A stretch of 64,000 nucleotides of DNA from CAZUNO01 sp964621445 [NCBI: Candidatus Hadarchaeota archaeon] (lineage in GTDB: Archaea > CAYQAE01 > CAYVLA01): assembly GCA_964621445.1 (NCBI GenBank), contig CAZUNO010000005.1:57338-121337 (forward strand), written 5' to 3'. The notes beneath the pieces were generated by a model that saw only the letters and a program-made list of their open reading frames with translations, was not told the origin of the DNA and did not search any database. A program made the position numbers and the translations under genes. Positions 18,400 to 28,370 of the stretch are shown piece after piece (positions within the stretch are counted from its first letter, which is position 1; every line of letters starts with the position of its first letter).

Positions 18400-21273
18400 T
18401 TGACCGATCCGAAAGAATTAGAGCACAAATGGCAGAAACGCTGGAAGAAAAATGGGGTCTATGAGGTCGATATGGCCGAGGGTCCAAAGATCTTCGTCAC
18501 GGCGGCCTACCCCTACCCAAATGGATTGATGCACCTAGGTCACCTTGGAACCTACCTACCCGCCGATTTCTACGCCAGGTACCACAGGATGAAGGGTTAC
18601 CAGGTCCTCTTCCCCATGGGGTTTCACGTCACCGGGCCGGCGACCACCGGATTCGCCAGGGCTATCCAGAAGGGGGACCAGGACGTAATCGAGGACTATC
18701 ATACCGTACACCGGGTTAGTTACGAGGATATCGAGAGCTTCAAGGACCCCGAAAACATAGTGGAGTATTTCAGCGAGAGGATACGGGCTGACTTCCAGAA
18801 TATTGGCCTATCCATAGACTGGCGTCGAAGCTTCATGACCAAGGACCAGCCATATGTCAAATTCATCACCTGGCAATTCAACAAGCTCAACCAGGACGGC
18901 CACCTCACCAAGGGAAAGCACCCCGTAATCTGGTGTGAGTCCTGTGGCAACGCCGTGGGCGAGGCCGATAGGGTGGTTGGGGACGAGGCGGAGATACAGG
19001 AGTTCTTCGTGATAAAATTCAAGCTGGAGGACGGCAAGATCCTGCCTGCTGCCACGCTAAGACCCGAAACGGTCTTTGGGGTAACCAACATTTGGCTGGA
19101 CCCGGACGGGGACTACCGGGAGGTAGAGGTGGATGGGGAACGCTGGATCGTGGGGAAGGAGGCCCTCCCCAAACTCAACAGGCAGAAGGAATCGGTAGAG
19201 GACCTAGGAGGCTTTGACCAGTCCACCCTTTTCGGCGAGTACTGCAAGAGCCAGCTGACCGATGACCGGGTCCCCATACTACCGGCCACCTTCGTGGATA
19301 CCGGTAATGCCACCGGTGTGGTGATGAGCGTTCCCGCCCACGCCCCCCTCGACTACCAGGCCATAGAAGATCTCAAAAGCGATCCTGAAAAGCTCGAGGA
19401 CCTTGACGAGTCCATTCTTGATGACCTGGAACCCATAAGCCTCATTAAAGTGGAGGGTCTATCGAAATTCCCGGCCATAGAGGTTGTCCAGGAGATGGGC
19501 ATATCCTCTCAGGATGAGGTCGAGGAGCTAGAGAAGGCCACCCAAAGGGTCTACAAGCGGGAGTTTTACGAGGGCGTACTGAGGCCAAACACCGGTCGTT
19601 ACGCGGGACAAACAGTGTCTGAATCGAAGGAGATACTATCCAAGGACTTCATATCCCAGGGTTTCGCCGACCTCATGTACGAACTCTCCGAGAGGGTGGT
19701 TTGCAGATGTCGAACCCCTTGTCACGTCAAGGTAGTCAAGGACCAGTGGTTCATCGACTACGGAGACCCGTCCTGGAAGGAGGACACCAGAGAGTTACTG
19801 GACCGTATGAGGGTGGTGCCTGAAAAGGTGAGGGCCAGCTTTGAGTACTACATTAACTGGATGAGGGAGAAGCCATGTGCACGCAAGATCGGGTTCGGGA
19901 CCCCCTTCATTCTGGACCCGGAATGGATCGTGGAGCCGCTTTCGGATAGTACCATCTACATGGCCTACTACACCATCGCTCGTCTCATCAACCAGGAGGA
20001 GATCCCGCCCTCAAAATTGACCAACGAACTCTTCGACTACGTGTTCCTGGATATAGGAGATGAAGGCTCGGTTTCCACCTCCACCGGACTTGAACCCTCT
20101 CTGATAGAGGACCTTAGAGAGGAATTCAAAAGCTGGTATCCTAACGATATGAGATTCGTTGGACCTGACCTGGTGGGAAATCACGCCACCTTTTTCCTCT
20201 TCAATCACTCTGCCATATTTCCCCGCAAGCTATGGCCCGAAGGCGTAGCTGCCAGCGGCGTGGTGCTTTCCGAGGGCCAGAAGATGAGCAAATCCAAGGG
20301 AAATTCCATCCCTATAGCTGATTCCCTTGATGAATGGGGAGCTGATGTGGTCAGGTTATGGTTTGCAGCCTGTGCCGAGTTCGGTCAGGACATAAACTAC
20401 GAGGTCAACGTGCGAAAATCCATATTGAAGAGGCTGGAATGGTTCGATAAGAGCATTTCTGAGATACTGGAAGGCCCTAAAAATAAGCGTGAAGAAAGAA
20501 TAATCGACACCTGGCTCCTCAACCGGATGAACAAGCGGATTTCCCTGGTAGAGGAACACATCCTGAATATATCTCCCAGAAAGGCTATCCAAGAACTCAT
20601 GTTTGACACCTACAATGACATACAATATTACCTCAAGAGATGTGGAGGAGATCCCGACAGGGGACTTTTAACCAGGACCTATGATATATGGGTAAGAATG
20701 ATGGCTCCCTTCGCCCCCCACCTCTGCGAGGAGATGTGGGAGAGGCTAGGGCACGAGCCTTTTGTGGTCCTCGAGACCTGGCCCCAGCCCGAGAATGTCC
20801 AGAAAGGTGAACAAGCGGAACTATCGGAACAGCTTATAAGCAATACCCTGGAGGACGTAAAAGAGATACTGTCGGCCACGGGTTCCCAGTACTCAAAACT
20901 CAACCTCTATGTGGCCCCGGAGTGGAAGAAATCTCTCTATAGTAGGGAAATCGAGGCCTCGATGGAGGGTAAGGATATGTCAGACGTCATATCGGAGGCC
21001 ATGAAGGATCAAAAAATCCGGCAAAACGTGAAACGTGCGGTTAAATTCATTCAAAATACCTACAGTGATCTTTCCAGAATGCCGCGAGACCAGCTGCAGA
21101 GCCTGGCCAACGCCGATATGGACGAGGGCAAGGTTCTTTCGGAGGCAGCCAAATTCATCTCCCGGGAAACGGGGATGGAGGTATCGGTCCAGCGTGCCGA
21201 GGACCCTGACCACGACCCGCAGGGAAAGGCCGACCGGGCAACCCCGTATAGACCAGCAATATACCTCGAGTAG
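18400..21273 (+). CDS. leuS: Leucyl-tRNA synthetase
   Basis: This 957-residue class I synthetase is of the archaeal/eukaryotic type and charges tRNA-Leu. The HIGH-like motif is HLGH at about residues 45-48, preceded by YPYPNG. The editing (CP1) domain includes TLRPETVFGVTN near 220-231. The KMSKS loop (KMSKSKG) is at about 628. A C-terminal anticodon-binding region follows. The TTG start is supported by a GGAGG eight bases upstream. The next gene begins eight bases after the stop and may be cotranscribed. Confidence 0.97.
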   Translation: MTDPKELEHKWQKRWKKNGVYEVDMAEGPKIFVTAAYPYPNGLMHLGHLGTYLPADFYARYHRMKGYQVLFPMGFHVTGPATTGFARAIQKGDQDVIEDYHTVHRVSYEDIESFKDPENIVEYFSERIRADFQNIGLSIDWRRSFMTKDQPYVKFITWQFNKLNQDGHLTKGKHPVIWCESCGNAVGEADRVVGDEAEIQEFFVIKFKLEDGKILPAATLRPETVFGVTNIWLDPDGDYREVEVDGERWIVGKEALPKLNRQKESVEDLGGFDQSTLFGEYCKSQLTDDRVPILPATFVDTGNATGVVMSVPAHAPLDYQAIEDLKSDPEKLEDLDESILDDLEPISLIKVEGLSKFPAIEVVQEMGISSQDEVEELEKATQRVYKREFYEGVLRPNTGRYAGQTVSESKEILSKDFISQGFADLMYELSERVVCRCRTPCHVKVVKDQWFIDYGDPSWKEDTRELLDRMRVVPEKVRASFEYYINWMREKPCARKIGFGTPFILDPEWIVEPLSDSTIYMAYYTIARLINQEEIPPSKLTNELFDYVFLDIGDEGSVSTSTGLEPSLIEDLREEFKSWYPNDMRFVGPDLVGNHATFFLFNHSAIFPRKLWPEGVAASGVVLSEGQKMSKSKGNSIPIADSLDEWGADVVRLWFAACAEFGQDINYEVNVRKSILKRLEWFDKSISEILEGPKNKREERIIDTWLLNRMNKRISLVEEHILNISPRKAIQELMFDTYNDIQYYLKRCGGDPDRGLLTRTYDIWVRMMAPFAPHLCEEMWERLGHEPFVVLETWPQPENVQKGEQAELSEQLISNTLEDVKEILSATGSQYSKLNLYVAPEWKKSLYSREIEASMEGKDMSDVISEAMKDQKIRQNVKRAVKFIQNTYSDLSRMPRDQLQSLANADMDEGKVLSEAAKFISRETGMEVSVQRAEDPDHDPQGKADRATPYRPAIYLE

Positions 21274-21281
21274 GTGGAAAA

Positions 21282-22742
21282 TTGTATCTTATCCTTGGAT
21301 GCGGCAGAACCGGATATGTCCTGGCGGATTCACTCAAACGTAAGGGAAACCAGGTATGCATCGTGGATAAGGACCGGAAGCTGGTTAATTTCCTAAGGAA
21401 GAGCGGCTTCAGGGTGCTAAAGAAGGATATCTCAAAGCCCTGGAAATTCGAGGGGGTGGTCAAGCAGGCCATAGTCACATTCATTCTCACCAGCGACTTT
21501 GAGGATAACATGGAGGCCTTAAGGTACATCCAGAAGGTAAACCCCACCTGCAGGACCTTTGTCTCCGTCCCCGACGATATGGGGGAACATGACCGGAAGA
21601 AGATAGAGGCCGATCGTGCCTTCTCCCCGGAATCCATAGTGGGGAATGACCTGTTGGAGGACCTTGTGGACGAGGGACTACTCGAAATCGATAAGAGTAT
21701 GAGGAAGGCCCGGGATCTCGAAAGCCTCATCAAGGAGTCCTTCTCCGAGGAAATGCTCATAGTGATGCATAATGACCCGGACCCGGATTGCATCGCCAGC
21801 GCCATAGCCATGCAGCGAATAGCGGCACACTACGGGAAGAGAGGGGTCATAACCTACCGCGGGGAGATAGGCCACAGGGAAAATAGGGCCATGGTCAACC
21901 TGCTGGATACCAAGATATACAAGACCGATGAGTTGGATAAGCCAATCGGGGACTTCACACTGGTGGCCCTGGTTGATTCAGCACTGCCCTCAACCAACAA
22001 CCCCCTTCCACCGGACTTCAGGCCCGAGATAATAGTGGATCACCACGACGTTAGCGTTGACTTGATAAAGAGCGATTTCCTGGACGTGAGGCCCCAAATA
22101 GGATCCTCGTCCACCATAATGAACGAGTACCTTGACCTACTTCGCATACCAATCACCCCGTCCCTGGCCTCAGCCCTTCTACAGGGAGTAATGACCGATA
22201 CCGCTGATCTCACCATGCGTGCCCACGAAAAGGACGTGGAGACGGTCAGCAAACTATGGGCCAAGGCCGACCACGACATGCTGCTGAAGATAAAGAGCCC
22301 CGACATGTCCAACGAGGCGGTTGAGGTTCTGGGCCGGGCGGTGAAGAACAAGCATATACGAGGAGCCTACCTCATCTCCAACGTGGGATATGTCAAGGAC
22401 AAGGAATCCATCCCCCAGGCGGCCGATCTCCTGGTCATGCTGGAGGGCATAAACACGGTTCTGGTGTTCGGAGTGGTGGGAGAGGACGTGGTCATATCGG
22501 GCAGGAACCGGGATGTAGGCCTAAATATGGGAGAGATAATGAGAAAGGCCTTTGGAAAGGACGGACCGGCCGGAGGTAGAGTGACCTCTGGAGCGGCCCG
22601 TATTCCCATGGGACTATTCAAGGACCTCTCCTCCGAAAAGGACGTCCTCATAGAGATGATGGAGGCCTCGATCGCCTCCAGGTTTTTCGAGCAGTTGAAC
22701 CTGGAGCCGCCGGTGCCTAGTAAGGAAAGTCCTTCAAACTGA
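21282..22742 (+). CDS. RCK/TrkA-N domain fused to DHH phosphoesterase
   Basis: This 486-residue fusion has two parts. Residues 1-110 form an NAD-binding Rossmann domain as in TrkA/RCK proteins (LILGCGRTGYVLADSL, then an acidic residue in VDKD). Residues about 155-480 are a DHH-family phosphoesterase, with HNDPDPDCIASA at about 163, VDHHD at about 252, and a DHHA1 region with AGGRVTSGAARI, where the usual GGH His is Arg. DHH proteins of this branch cleave nanoRNA, pAp or cyclic dinucleotides. The fusion exists in other archaea as annotated RCK-DHH proteins, but its substrate is not established to my knowledge. The start is TTG with AGGTGG upstream. The 3' end overlaps the convergent winged-helix gene by 26 bases. 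Confidence 0.85.
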   Translation: MYLILGCGRTGYVLADSLKRKGNQVCIVDKDRKLVNFLRKSGFRVLKKDISKPWKFEGVVKQAIVTFILTSDFEDNMEALRYIQKVNPTCRTFVSVPDDMGEHDRKKIEADRAFSPESIVGNDLLEDLVDEGLLEIDKSMRKARDLESLIKESFSEEMLIVMHNDPDPDCIASAIAMQRIAAHYGKRGVITYRGEIGHRENRAMVNLLDTKIYKTDELDKPIGDFTLVALVDSALPSTNNPLPPDFRPEIIVDHHDVSVDLIKSDFLDVRPQIGSSSTIMNEYLDLLRIPITPSLASALLQGVMTDTADLTMRAHEKDVETVSKLWAKADHDMLLKIKSPDMSNEAVEVLGRAVKNKHIRGAYLISNVGYVKDKESIPQAADLLVMLEGINTVLVFGVVGEDVVISGRNRDVGLNMGEIMRKAFGKDGPAGGRVTSGAARIPMGLFKDLSSEKDVLIEMMEASIASRFFEQLNLEPPVPSKESPSN

Positions 22743-23064
22743 CCATGTAGGTCCTCCCCAGCTTCTTCCTCTCCACAATATTCCGGCTCTCCAACTTCTT
22801 CAACACCCTGGTAACCTTTGGCTTAGAGAAATCCAGCATTTTGGATATGAACCTCTGCTTAACGGTTCTCTTTTCCAGGAGCAGCTTCACTAATCTCCGT
22901 TCATCCTTGGAGAGCAGGGAAAGTAGCAGGTGGGTGAACCGATCCATCGGTGCTATGTCAACCACGATCTTGGCCTTCCGGTGCTTAACGATCTCATCGG
23001 TATCGATGAGGGCGTGGATCTCCACCTCATCGTTGTAGGAGCCAGTCGATTTTCCATCAAACAT
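22717..23064 (-). CDS. Winged-helix (MarR-like) transcriptional regulator
   Basis: This 115-residue protein is basic in its second half. Residues about 45-110 form a winged helix. The helices are DERRLVKLLLEKR and RFISKMLDFSKPKVTRVLKKL, followed by a wing with ERKKLGRTYMVSL. The N-terminal part contains two strands with a VDIAPMDRF segment. Its promoter region (23065-23160) contains nested inverted repeats that could be its own operator. Targets are unknown. Confidence 0.75.
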   Translation of the reverse strand: MFDGKSTGSYNDEVEIHALIDTDEIVKHRKAKIVVDIAPMDRFTHLLLSLLSKDERRLVKLLLEKRTVKQRFISKMLDFSKPKVTRVLKKLESRNIVERKKLGRTYMVSLKDFPY

Positions 23065-23117
23065 GTTTCCACGCAGTAAAGGGGTTTGAAATGAAAGAAA
23101 AAGATTTTTGCCTCCGA

Positions 23118-23154
23118 TGGGAAATATTTTCCGGGGTGGAAAATCACTTTCCCA
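23118..23154. repeat. Nested inverted repeats upstream of the regulator
   Basis: Outer arms TGGGAAA (23118-23124) and TTTCCCA (23148-23154) enclose inner arms TTTTCC (23127-23132) and GGAAAA (23138-23143). The segment lies between the end of the UroD-family gene and the start of the winged-helix gene, both on the minus strand. It could be an operator over a TATA-like AAATATTT, or a hairpin ending the upstream transcript. Confidence 0.4.
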
Positions 23155-23163
23155 TATCCGGAA

Positions 23164-24180
23164 TCAATTGGCCCGGGATCCGTAATCCCGAATGGCCCTG
23201 ACCATGGCCAGGTAGTTCTCATCAGGAATGAAGTCCATGGGGCTGGTGTTACAGGCAGCAACATACCTCCCCTTCCGGCTTCCAACCCTCAACATCCTGT
23301 GCGTTTCCTCACGTATCTCGGCGGGTGTATGGCTGGAAAGAAACCCGATATCCATATTTCCCGCCAGCACTATCCGGTCCCCGAACCTCTCCACGAGGTC
23401 ACCAAGGTCATTAGCCATCTTCTCACACCCATGCACCATGGAGAAACCATTCTCCACCAGCATGGGTATCACGTCATCCAGCTTTCCATCGGTGTGGAAG
23501 GTGTATGGTACGCCGATCTTGGCCAGCCGTTCAACCGTAATCCTGGTCCTCTCGAACACCAGGTCCCGGAACATCCGGGGGTTGACCATGAGCCCGGTTC
23601 TATAGGAACAATCACCGTCAAATAACACCACATCCGGTTTAACCTCCCTTATAATCGAGTCTATGGCCAGCCTGTTTCTTTCCTCCACCATCTCAAATGC
23701 CCGATCCACGAATTCGAAGTCCCGATATACCTTGACCGAGAACCTCTTCAAACCCATGGAGGTGGCTATGAGATGAAAACACCAGGGAAGGATTACCCAG
23801 GAGATCAGGCCCGCGTCCCTTATCAGCCCCTGTTCACGCTTCCATCTTTCTATCACCGGTTCCCAGTCGGGGATCTCCCTCTTCTCCAATTGCTCCAGAC
23901 TCTCAAGCCCCCCTCCGGAGTACCGGCTAACCCCGGCGCTGGTATCGTCCCGCTTGCCGAAGCCCAGGTTGATATCCACGCCTCCCAGATTAACTATGGC
24001 CAGGTCAAGGTCCTTGGCCATCTCGATCCTATTCTCGACCCGGGAAAAATCACCATACCTTCTCTGGAAGAATTCACGCATGGAGAACCATACCTCCCAG
24101 AAAGGCGGTGAATATACCCTCTTCCCCTGCAACAGGTCCAGTAGCTTGCGGCTCTCATCCATTAGGTCCAAGATAAACAT
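23164..24180 (-). CDS. Uroporphyrinogen decarboxylase (UroD)-family protein
   Basis: This protein of about 338 residues has the UroD/MtaA/CmuA barrel pattern. Visible elements are VVLFDGDCSYRTGLMVNPRMF in the middle, the conserved FHTDGKLDDVIPML strand-helix, HGCEKM, and the closing RIVLAGNMDIGFLSSHTP segment. Family members act as decarboxylases or as corrinoid/thiol methyltransferases, and many in sugar loci have no assigned role. I chose the ATG at 24180 because a GGAGGG lies ten bases upstream and the family-like sequence begins there; the frame stays open to 24261. It is divergent from the alpha-mannosidase gene, so a link to glycan use is plausible but unproven. It is unlikely to be haem-pathway UroD. 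Confidence 0.75.
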   Translation of the reverse strand: MFILDLMDESRKLLDLLQGKRVYSPPFWEVWFSMREFFQRRYGDFSRVENRIEMAKDLDLAIVNLGGVDINLGFGKRDDTSAGVSRYSGGGLESLEQLEKREIPDWEPVIERWKREQGLIRDAGLISWVILPWCFHLIATSMGLKRFSVKVYRDFEFVDRAFEMVEERNRLAIDSIIREVKPDVVLFDGDCSYRTGLMVNPRMFRDLVFERTRITVERLAKIGVPYTFHTDGKLDDVIPMLVENGFSMVHGCEKMANDLGDLVERFGDRIVLAGNMDIGFLSSHTPAEIREETHRMLRVGSRKGRYVAACNTSPMDFIPDENYLAMVRAIRDYGSRAN

Positions 24181-24306
24181 CGCCGGTTTACCCTCCGTGA
24201 TCTTAAACCAGAAGAATAATGTTCCCCCACGCTCGGAAAAGCTATTTGAGTTAGACCCCACTCATTCTGCCCTCGTTGCCCCGAAGGCTGAGGATATGTG
24301 ATTAGG

Positions 24307-27300
24307 ATGAGCAAATTAGAACTTCATGATTTCCAGCAAAGGATATCGGAGTACCGCCAAACATCCAATTGGAAAACCAGATTGGGGGAGTTACCGGAGG
24401 CCAAGGACCCGGATTACGATGACTCGGGATGGGAGACATGTAATCCCGGAACTAGCTGGGACAGAAGCGTAGGGGAGAGATGGATTCGCCGGACGATCAC
24501 CGTTCCGGAGAAGCTCTTCGGAATCGATCTCACCGGTGGAAAAATTGACTTCAGAATTATGGCCTTGGCCGAAATCCAGCTCTTCCTTGACGGGAAATAC
24601 CTGGACGGGGCTAGCTACTGGTTCGACGGGCTCTATAACCTAACATCCAGGGCCAATCCAGGCGAGAAACATGTCATAGCCCTCTGCATACCCCAGGGAT
24701 CAACCAGCGGTAGATTCAATGCCGCTAGACTCTACGTGCAGCCAATCGAGGATGCCCTTTTACAGCTACGGTTGGTGGATGCCCGGTCCAGGCTAATCCA
24801 TTCCCTGGCCGATCGAGGCCACCTGGATAGCCAACTTCCTGGGGTTAATATCGCCAGGAGAGGTCTTTTCCTGGAGGAAGGTCTACAGGAGGACCTGGAA
24901 AGGGCCTTGACCCAGGCCCACGAGTTCGACCAGGAAATCGTTCCGGCCGCAAAGCCCCTGGAGGAGCTAACCACATTCCTGGTTGGCCACGCCCATATAG
25001 ATATGAACTGGCTATGGGATTTCGAGGATACCATAGATATCTGCCGCAGAACCTTCCTCTCAGTTGACCATTTGATGGACGAGTTCCCGGAGTTCGTGTT
25101 CTCCCAGAGCCAGGGTGCAATCTACAGCCTGATGCAGGATCATGAACCGGAGGTCTTTGAACGGATTAAACGCAGGGTCAAGGAAGGTAGGTGGGATGTA
25201 ACGGCCTCTACCTGGGTAGAGGGAGACCTAAACATGGCCAGCGGTGAAAGCCTGGTCCGTCAGACAACCCATGCCCTTAGATACCTGAAGCGGGAGTTCG
25301 ACGTCCAGCCTAAGATTTGCTGGTGCCCGGATACCTTCGGTCACTGCTGGACCTACCCCCAGATTCTATCGAAATGTGGGGTCGAGTATTACTATGCCCA
25401 CAGATGCACCCGAGAACCGGGCGAACACATGTTTCAATGGGAGGCGCCCGACGGCTCGCGGGTTCTGGTGTTTAACGAGGGAGCCACCTACAATAACCAG
25501 ATCAAACCTGACCTCGTGTCCTCCCTGCCAAAGATGGTGAGCAACTTCTCGGTTCCCGCACACCTGGTTGTATTCGGGGTGGGAGACCACGGCGGGGGAC
25601 CAACACGGATGGATCTCAGGAAGGCCAGCATTCTGGACTCGGAGCCCGGATTTCCAAGTTTTCGGAATTCCCAGGCCCAGGATTTCTACATCGCCGCCCA
25701 GGCCTCGGAGAAGCTCCCGGTGATCAGGGACGAGCTCAACTTCGTCTTCCGGGGATGCTATACTACCCACGCCGACATCAAGTTGATGAACAGGCGGGGA
25801 GAGTCCATGCTCTTCGCCGCCGAGGTGCTCTCCTCCCTGGCCTCGATATCAGGGCAGGAATATCCCAGGAGCCAGCTCGAGACCGCCTGGGAGAACGTGC
25901 TATTCAACCAGTTCCACGACCTCCTTGACGGTTCTGCAATAAAGGAGGCCTACGAGCATTCGGAGAGGATTTTCGAGGAGGCCGAGTCAATCTGCCGGGA
26001 TATAGAGGAGCGTTCCCTCAGGACCCTTACCGGTAGCCCGGGAAAGGTGGGCAACGAAATTTGCATATTCAACCCCCTCGGATGGCGGAGGAGAGAGGTA
26101 ATCAGCGCCCCTCTACCGGCCGGGGAAAATGACTACGTGGTCATTGACCCCCAGGAACGGATCCAGGCAAGCCAGAGGGTAGGGGACGAGGTGCTGTTCA
26201 CGGCCGACCTTCCCTCCGTGGGGTATTCGACCTACACCATTACTACTGGCACCCGAGTTGGCCCCGTCCAGGAGAGACAGATCAAGGTGGTCCCCCCGGG
26301 AGAGGGGAGGGACTCCCATTCCTTGGAGAATCGTTTCTTCAAGGTGGAGATAGAGGCCAACAGCGGCACGATTAAATCGCTTTTTGATAAGCGCCTGGAA
26401 AGAGAGCTAATCTCGATCCCTGAAAGTGCCAATATGTTCCAGCTGTGTTACGAAAAGCCGCATGGCATGTCGGCCTGGAGAATAGGGCCCATTAGCAAGG
26501 TGGAAAACCTGACCGGGGATGCCAGGACCGAGGTTTCCCTTTCCGGACCGGTGAAGGCAACGGTAACAGTGGACATGGAGTTCTCAAAATCCACCCTGCG
26601 GCAGGAGATATCGATATACAGGGATATACCTCGAATTGACTTCCGCACGGAGGTCGACTGGCAGGAAATCGGGGGCCCAGAGGTGGATTCCCCGATGCTT
26701 AAGGTCGCCTTCCCATGGGCGCACGTCTCTGCCAACTGCATAAGGGAGATACCCTTCGGACATATCTCCTCCCCGGCTGACGGGCAGGAGGTTCCCTCCC
26801 TCACCTTCCTTGAGCTCCCTGGCGATGGATTCGGCATCTCGGTTCTCAATGACGGAAAATATGGACACGACGTGAAGGGGAACACCGTTCGTTTGACCCT
26901 TCTCCGGGCAGCATACGACCCGGACCCCGAGCCCGACCTGGGTAGTCACCATTTTACCTACTCCATAGTTCCCCATGCCGGGGACTGGAAAAGTTCCGAG
27001 GTCTGGAAAAGGGGGCACGAGCTCAATACACCCTGCCGGATTATCCCTGCTACGCCTCCCCGCCCCAGGAACTCCTGGCTATCCCTGGGATCAAAGGGTG
27101 TGGATGTCGCGGCCATAAAGAGGGCCGAGGACGACCTAGGCCTGGTGGTCAGGCTGGTAGAAATGCAAGGAAAGGAGACCAGAACCTCCCTGAGGGTAGG
27201 GTGGCCGGTGGAACAGGCCCAGAAATGTGACCTAATGGAGAGGGAAATTAGCGATCCCCTGGAGGTCCAATCAGGCGAGGTTGAAATAGAATTGAGTCCC

Positions 27301-27330
27301 TACGAGATATCCACATGGAGACTTACCTAG
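24307..27330 (+). CDS. Glycoside hydrolase family 38 alpha-mannosidase
   Basis: This protein of about 1007 residues hydrolyses alpha-mannosides. The metal-binding GHAHIDMNWLW motif (HxDxxW) opens the catalytic barrel at about residue 228. The nucleophile region CWCPDTFGHCW follows at about 340, and the FNQFHDLLDGSAI segment lies near 535. C-terminal beta-sandwich domains with SLENRFFKVEI and KSLFDKRL complete the GH38 layout, and an N-terminal galactose-binding-like domain has the DSGWE and RWIRRTI strands. No signal peptide is seen, so it is probably cytoplasmic. An in-frame GTG at 24298 is an alternative start. The stop shares a CTAG with the convergent hydrolase. Confidence 0.92.
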   Translation: MSKLELHDFQQRISEYRQTSNWKTRLGELPEAKDPDYDDSGWETCNPGTSWDRSVGERWIRRTITVPEKLFGIDLTGGKIDFRIMALAEIQLFLDGKYLDGASYWFDGLYNLTSRANPGEKHVIALCIPQGSTSGRFNAARLYVQPIEDALLQLRLVDARSRLIHSLADRGHLDSQLPGVNIARRGLFLEEGLQEDLERALTQAHEFDQEIVPAAKPLEELTTFLVGHAHIDMNWLWDFEDTIDICRRTFLSVDHLMDEFPEFVFSQSQGAIYSLMQDHEPEVFERIKRRVKEGRWDVTASTWVEGDLNMASGESLVRQTTHALRYLKREFDVQPKICWCPDTFGHCWTYPQILSKCGVEYYYAHRCTREPGEHMFQWEAPDGSRVLVFNEGATYNNQIKPDLVSSLPKMVSNFSVPAHLVVFGVGDHGGGPTRMDLRKASILDSEPGFPSFRNSQAQDFYIAAQASEKLPVIRDELNFVFRGCYTTHADIKLMNRRGESMLFAAEVLSSLASISGQEYPRSQLETAWENVLFNQFHDLLDGSAIKEAYEHSERIFEEAESICRDIEERSLRTLTGSPGKVGNEICIFNPLGWRRREVISAPLPAGENDYVVIDPQERIQASQRVGDEVLFTADLPSVGYSTYTITTGTRVGPVQERQIKVVPPGEGRDSHSLENRFFKVEIEANSGTIKSLFDKRLERELISIPESANMFQLCYEKPHGMSAWRIGPISKVENLTGDARTEVSLSGPVKATVTVDMEFSKSTLRQEISIYRDIPRIDFRTEVDWQEIGGPEVDSPMLKVAFPWAHVSANCIREIPFGHISSPADGQEVPSLTFLELPGDGFGISVLNDGKYGHDVKGNTVRLTLLRAAYDPDPEPDLGSHHFTYSIVPHAGDWKSSEVWKRGHELNTPCRIIPATPPRPRNSWLSLGSKGVDVAAIKRAEDDLGLVVRLVEMQGKETRTSLRVGWPVEQAQKCDLMEREISDPLEVQSGEVEIELSPYEISTWRLT

Positions 27331-28370
27331 GCAACCTGCAACCAGCGATCGAGCCAGGGGATTGACTTTGTGCCCTTGAAGGCGTGCCCACCCCGGAACT
27401 CGTGTTTATCCAGGCCTTCCAACGCCCCAGCGGCGCGGTAAACCCTCTCAATTCTCTCATACCCGTCTCTAAATTCCTCTTCCGGCAGCAGGGGGTCCGA
27501 GGCCCCCCTCTCGATAAACAGGGGCCTAGGTGCGATTAGGCCCATGACCTCCGGTATGTCCCCCCATTCCAGGATCCCGGGAACCACCTGCGAGCCGCAG
27601 CTACCCACCGAGATGATCCTCTCCGCATACAGATTCAGGGCGCCGGAAATCACAACCGCCTTTATCCTGTCATCCAGGGCCGAGGTAAAGGTGGCAACTC
27701 TACCGCCGTAACTCAAACCGACCATTCCCAGCCGTTGGGGGTCCACCTCAGGTCTATTTTCGAGGTAATCCAGACCGAGAAACGCATCCACCACGTCAAG
27801 GGTGAGCATGTTGTAACCAAGCCAGGAGGCCATGCTCTGGCACACATTGCAGGGATCACGGCTAAACGAGGAACGATCTAAACGCTCCCCGAAGGCCCAC
27901 CAGTCCGGTGCAAGGGTGACATATCCCTTGAGGGCCAGGGAACGTGCATAATCATAGTTATGTTCGTCTATCACCCTTTTCCCGGCCTCCCCACCGGTAA
28001 TCCCAACCACGGCATTTTTCCCTAGATTCCCCTCACTGTGCCCGTGGGCACACAGGACGCCTGGTTTTTGGTGACTCTCATCCGCTACATCTGGTAGGAG
28101 GAGATAGGCTGGGACCCGTGGACCGAAACCCGAGCTATAGACCAATTTAACCATCGTGAACCCCTCCATCTCCGTCTCCTCAATTACTTGCGACCTCATC
28201 GCTTTTCTCGGGGGCTTCATGCCCATCAGTTCTCGGAGTTTGGCCTCCCAGCTAGCCCTCCATTCCTTCCAATCCCCGCGTCCGTGTCCATTAAACTTCA
28301 TTTTCAACGGGGCAGAAGCGGCCATGTTTGCCAACCATTCCAGTGTCGACGAGGGTTTCTCCATCTCCAT
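27327..28370 (-). CDS. Alpha/beta hydrolase (acetyl-xylan esterase / dienelactone hydrolase-like)
   Basis: This 347-residue hydrolase has the nucleophile elbow GLSYGG at about residues 219-224, an oxyanion-type HGHSEG segment near 112, a late acidic SDPLLPEEEF region, and GGHAF supplying the likely catalytic His near 328. The insertion pattern (YDYARSLALKGYVTLAPDWWAFGER) matches large abhydrolases annotated as acetyl-xylan esterase or dienelactone hydrolase. The natural ester is unknown. It has no signal peptide. A TATA-like TTATTTAGAA about 25-30 bases before the ATG suggests a leaderless transcript. Confidence 0.8.
   Translation of the reverse strand: MEMEKPSSTLEWLANMAASAPLKMKFNGHGRGDWKEWRASWEAKLRELMGMKPPRKAMRSQVIEETEMEGFTMVKLVYSSGFGPRVPAYLLLPDVADESHQKPGVLCAHGHSEGNLGKNAVVGITGGEAGKRVIDEHNYDYARSLALKGYVTLAPDWWAFGERLDRSSFSRDPCNVCQSMASWLGYNMLTLDVVDAFLGLDYLENRPEVDPQRLGMVGLSYGGRVATFTSALDDRIKAVVISGALNLYAERIISVGSCGSQVVPGILEWGDIPEVMGLIAPRPLFIERGASDPLLPEEEFRDGYERIERVYRAAGALEGLDKHEFRGGHAFKGTKSIPWLDRWLQVA

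Noticed and set aside
21155-21811. Open frame of 218 codons on the minus strand
   Set aside because: It lies opposite leuS and the RCK-DHH gene and has the Ser/Arg-rich composition of a shadow frame.
23164-24180. True haem-pathway uroporphyrinogen decarboxylase
   Set aside because: The typical N-terminal RQAGRY-type substrate motif is absent, and neighbours are sugar enzymes.
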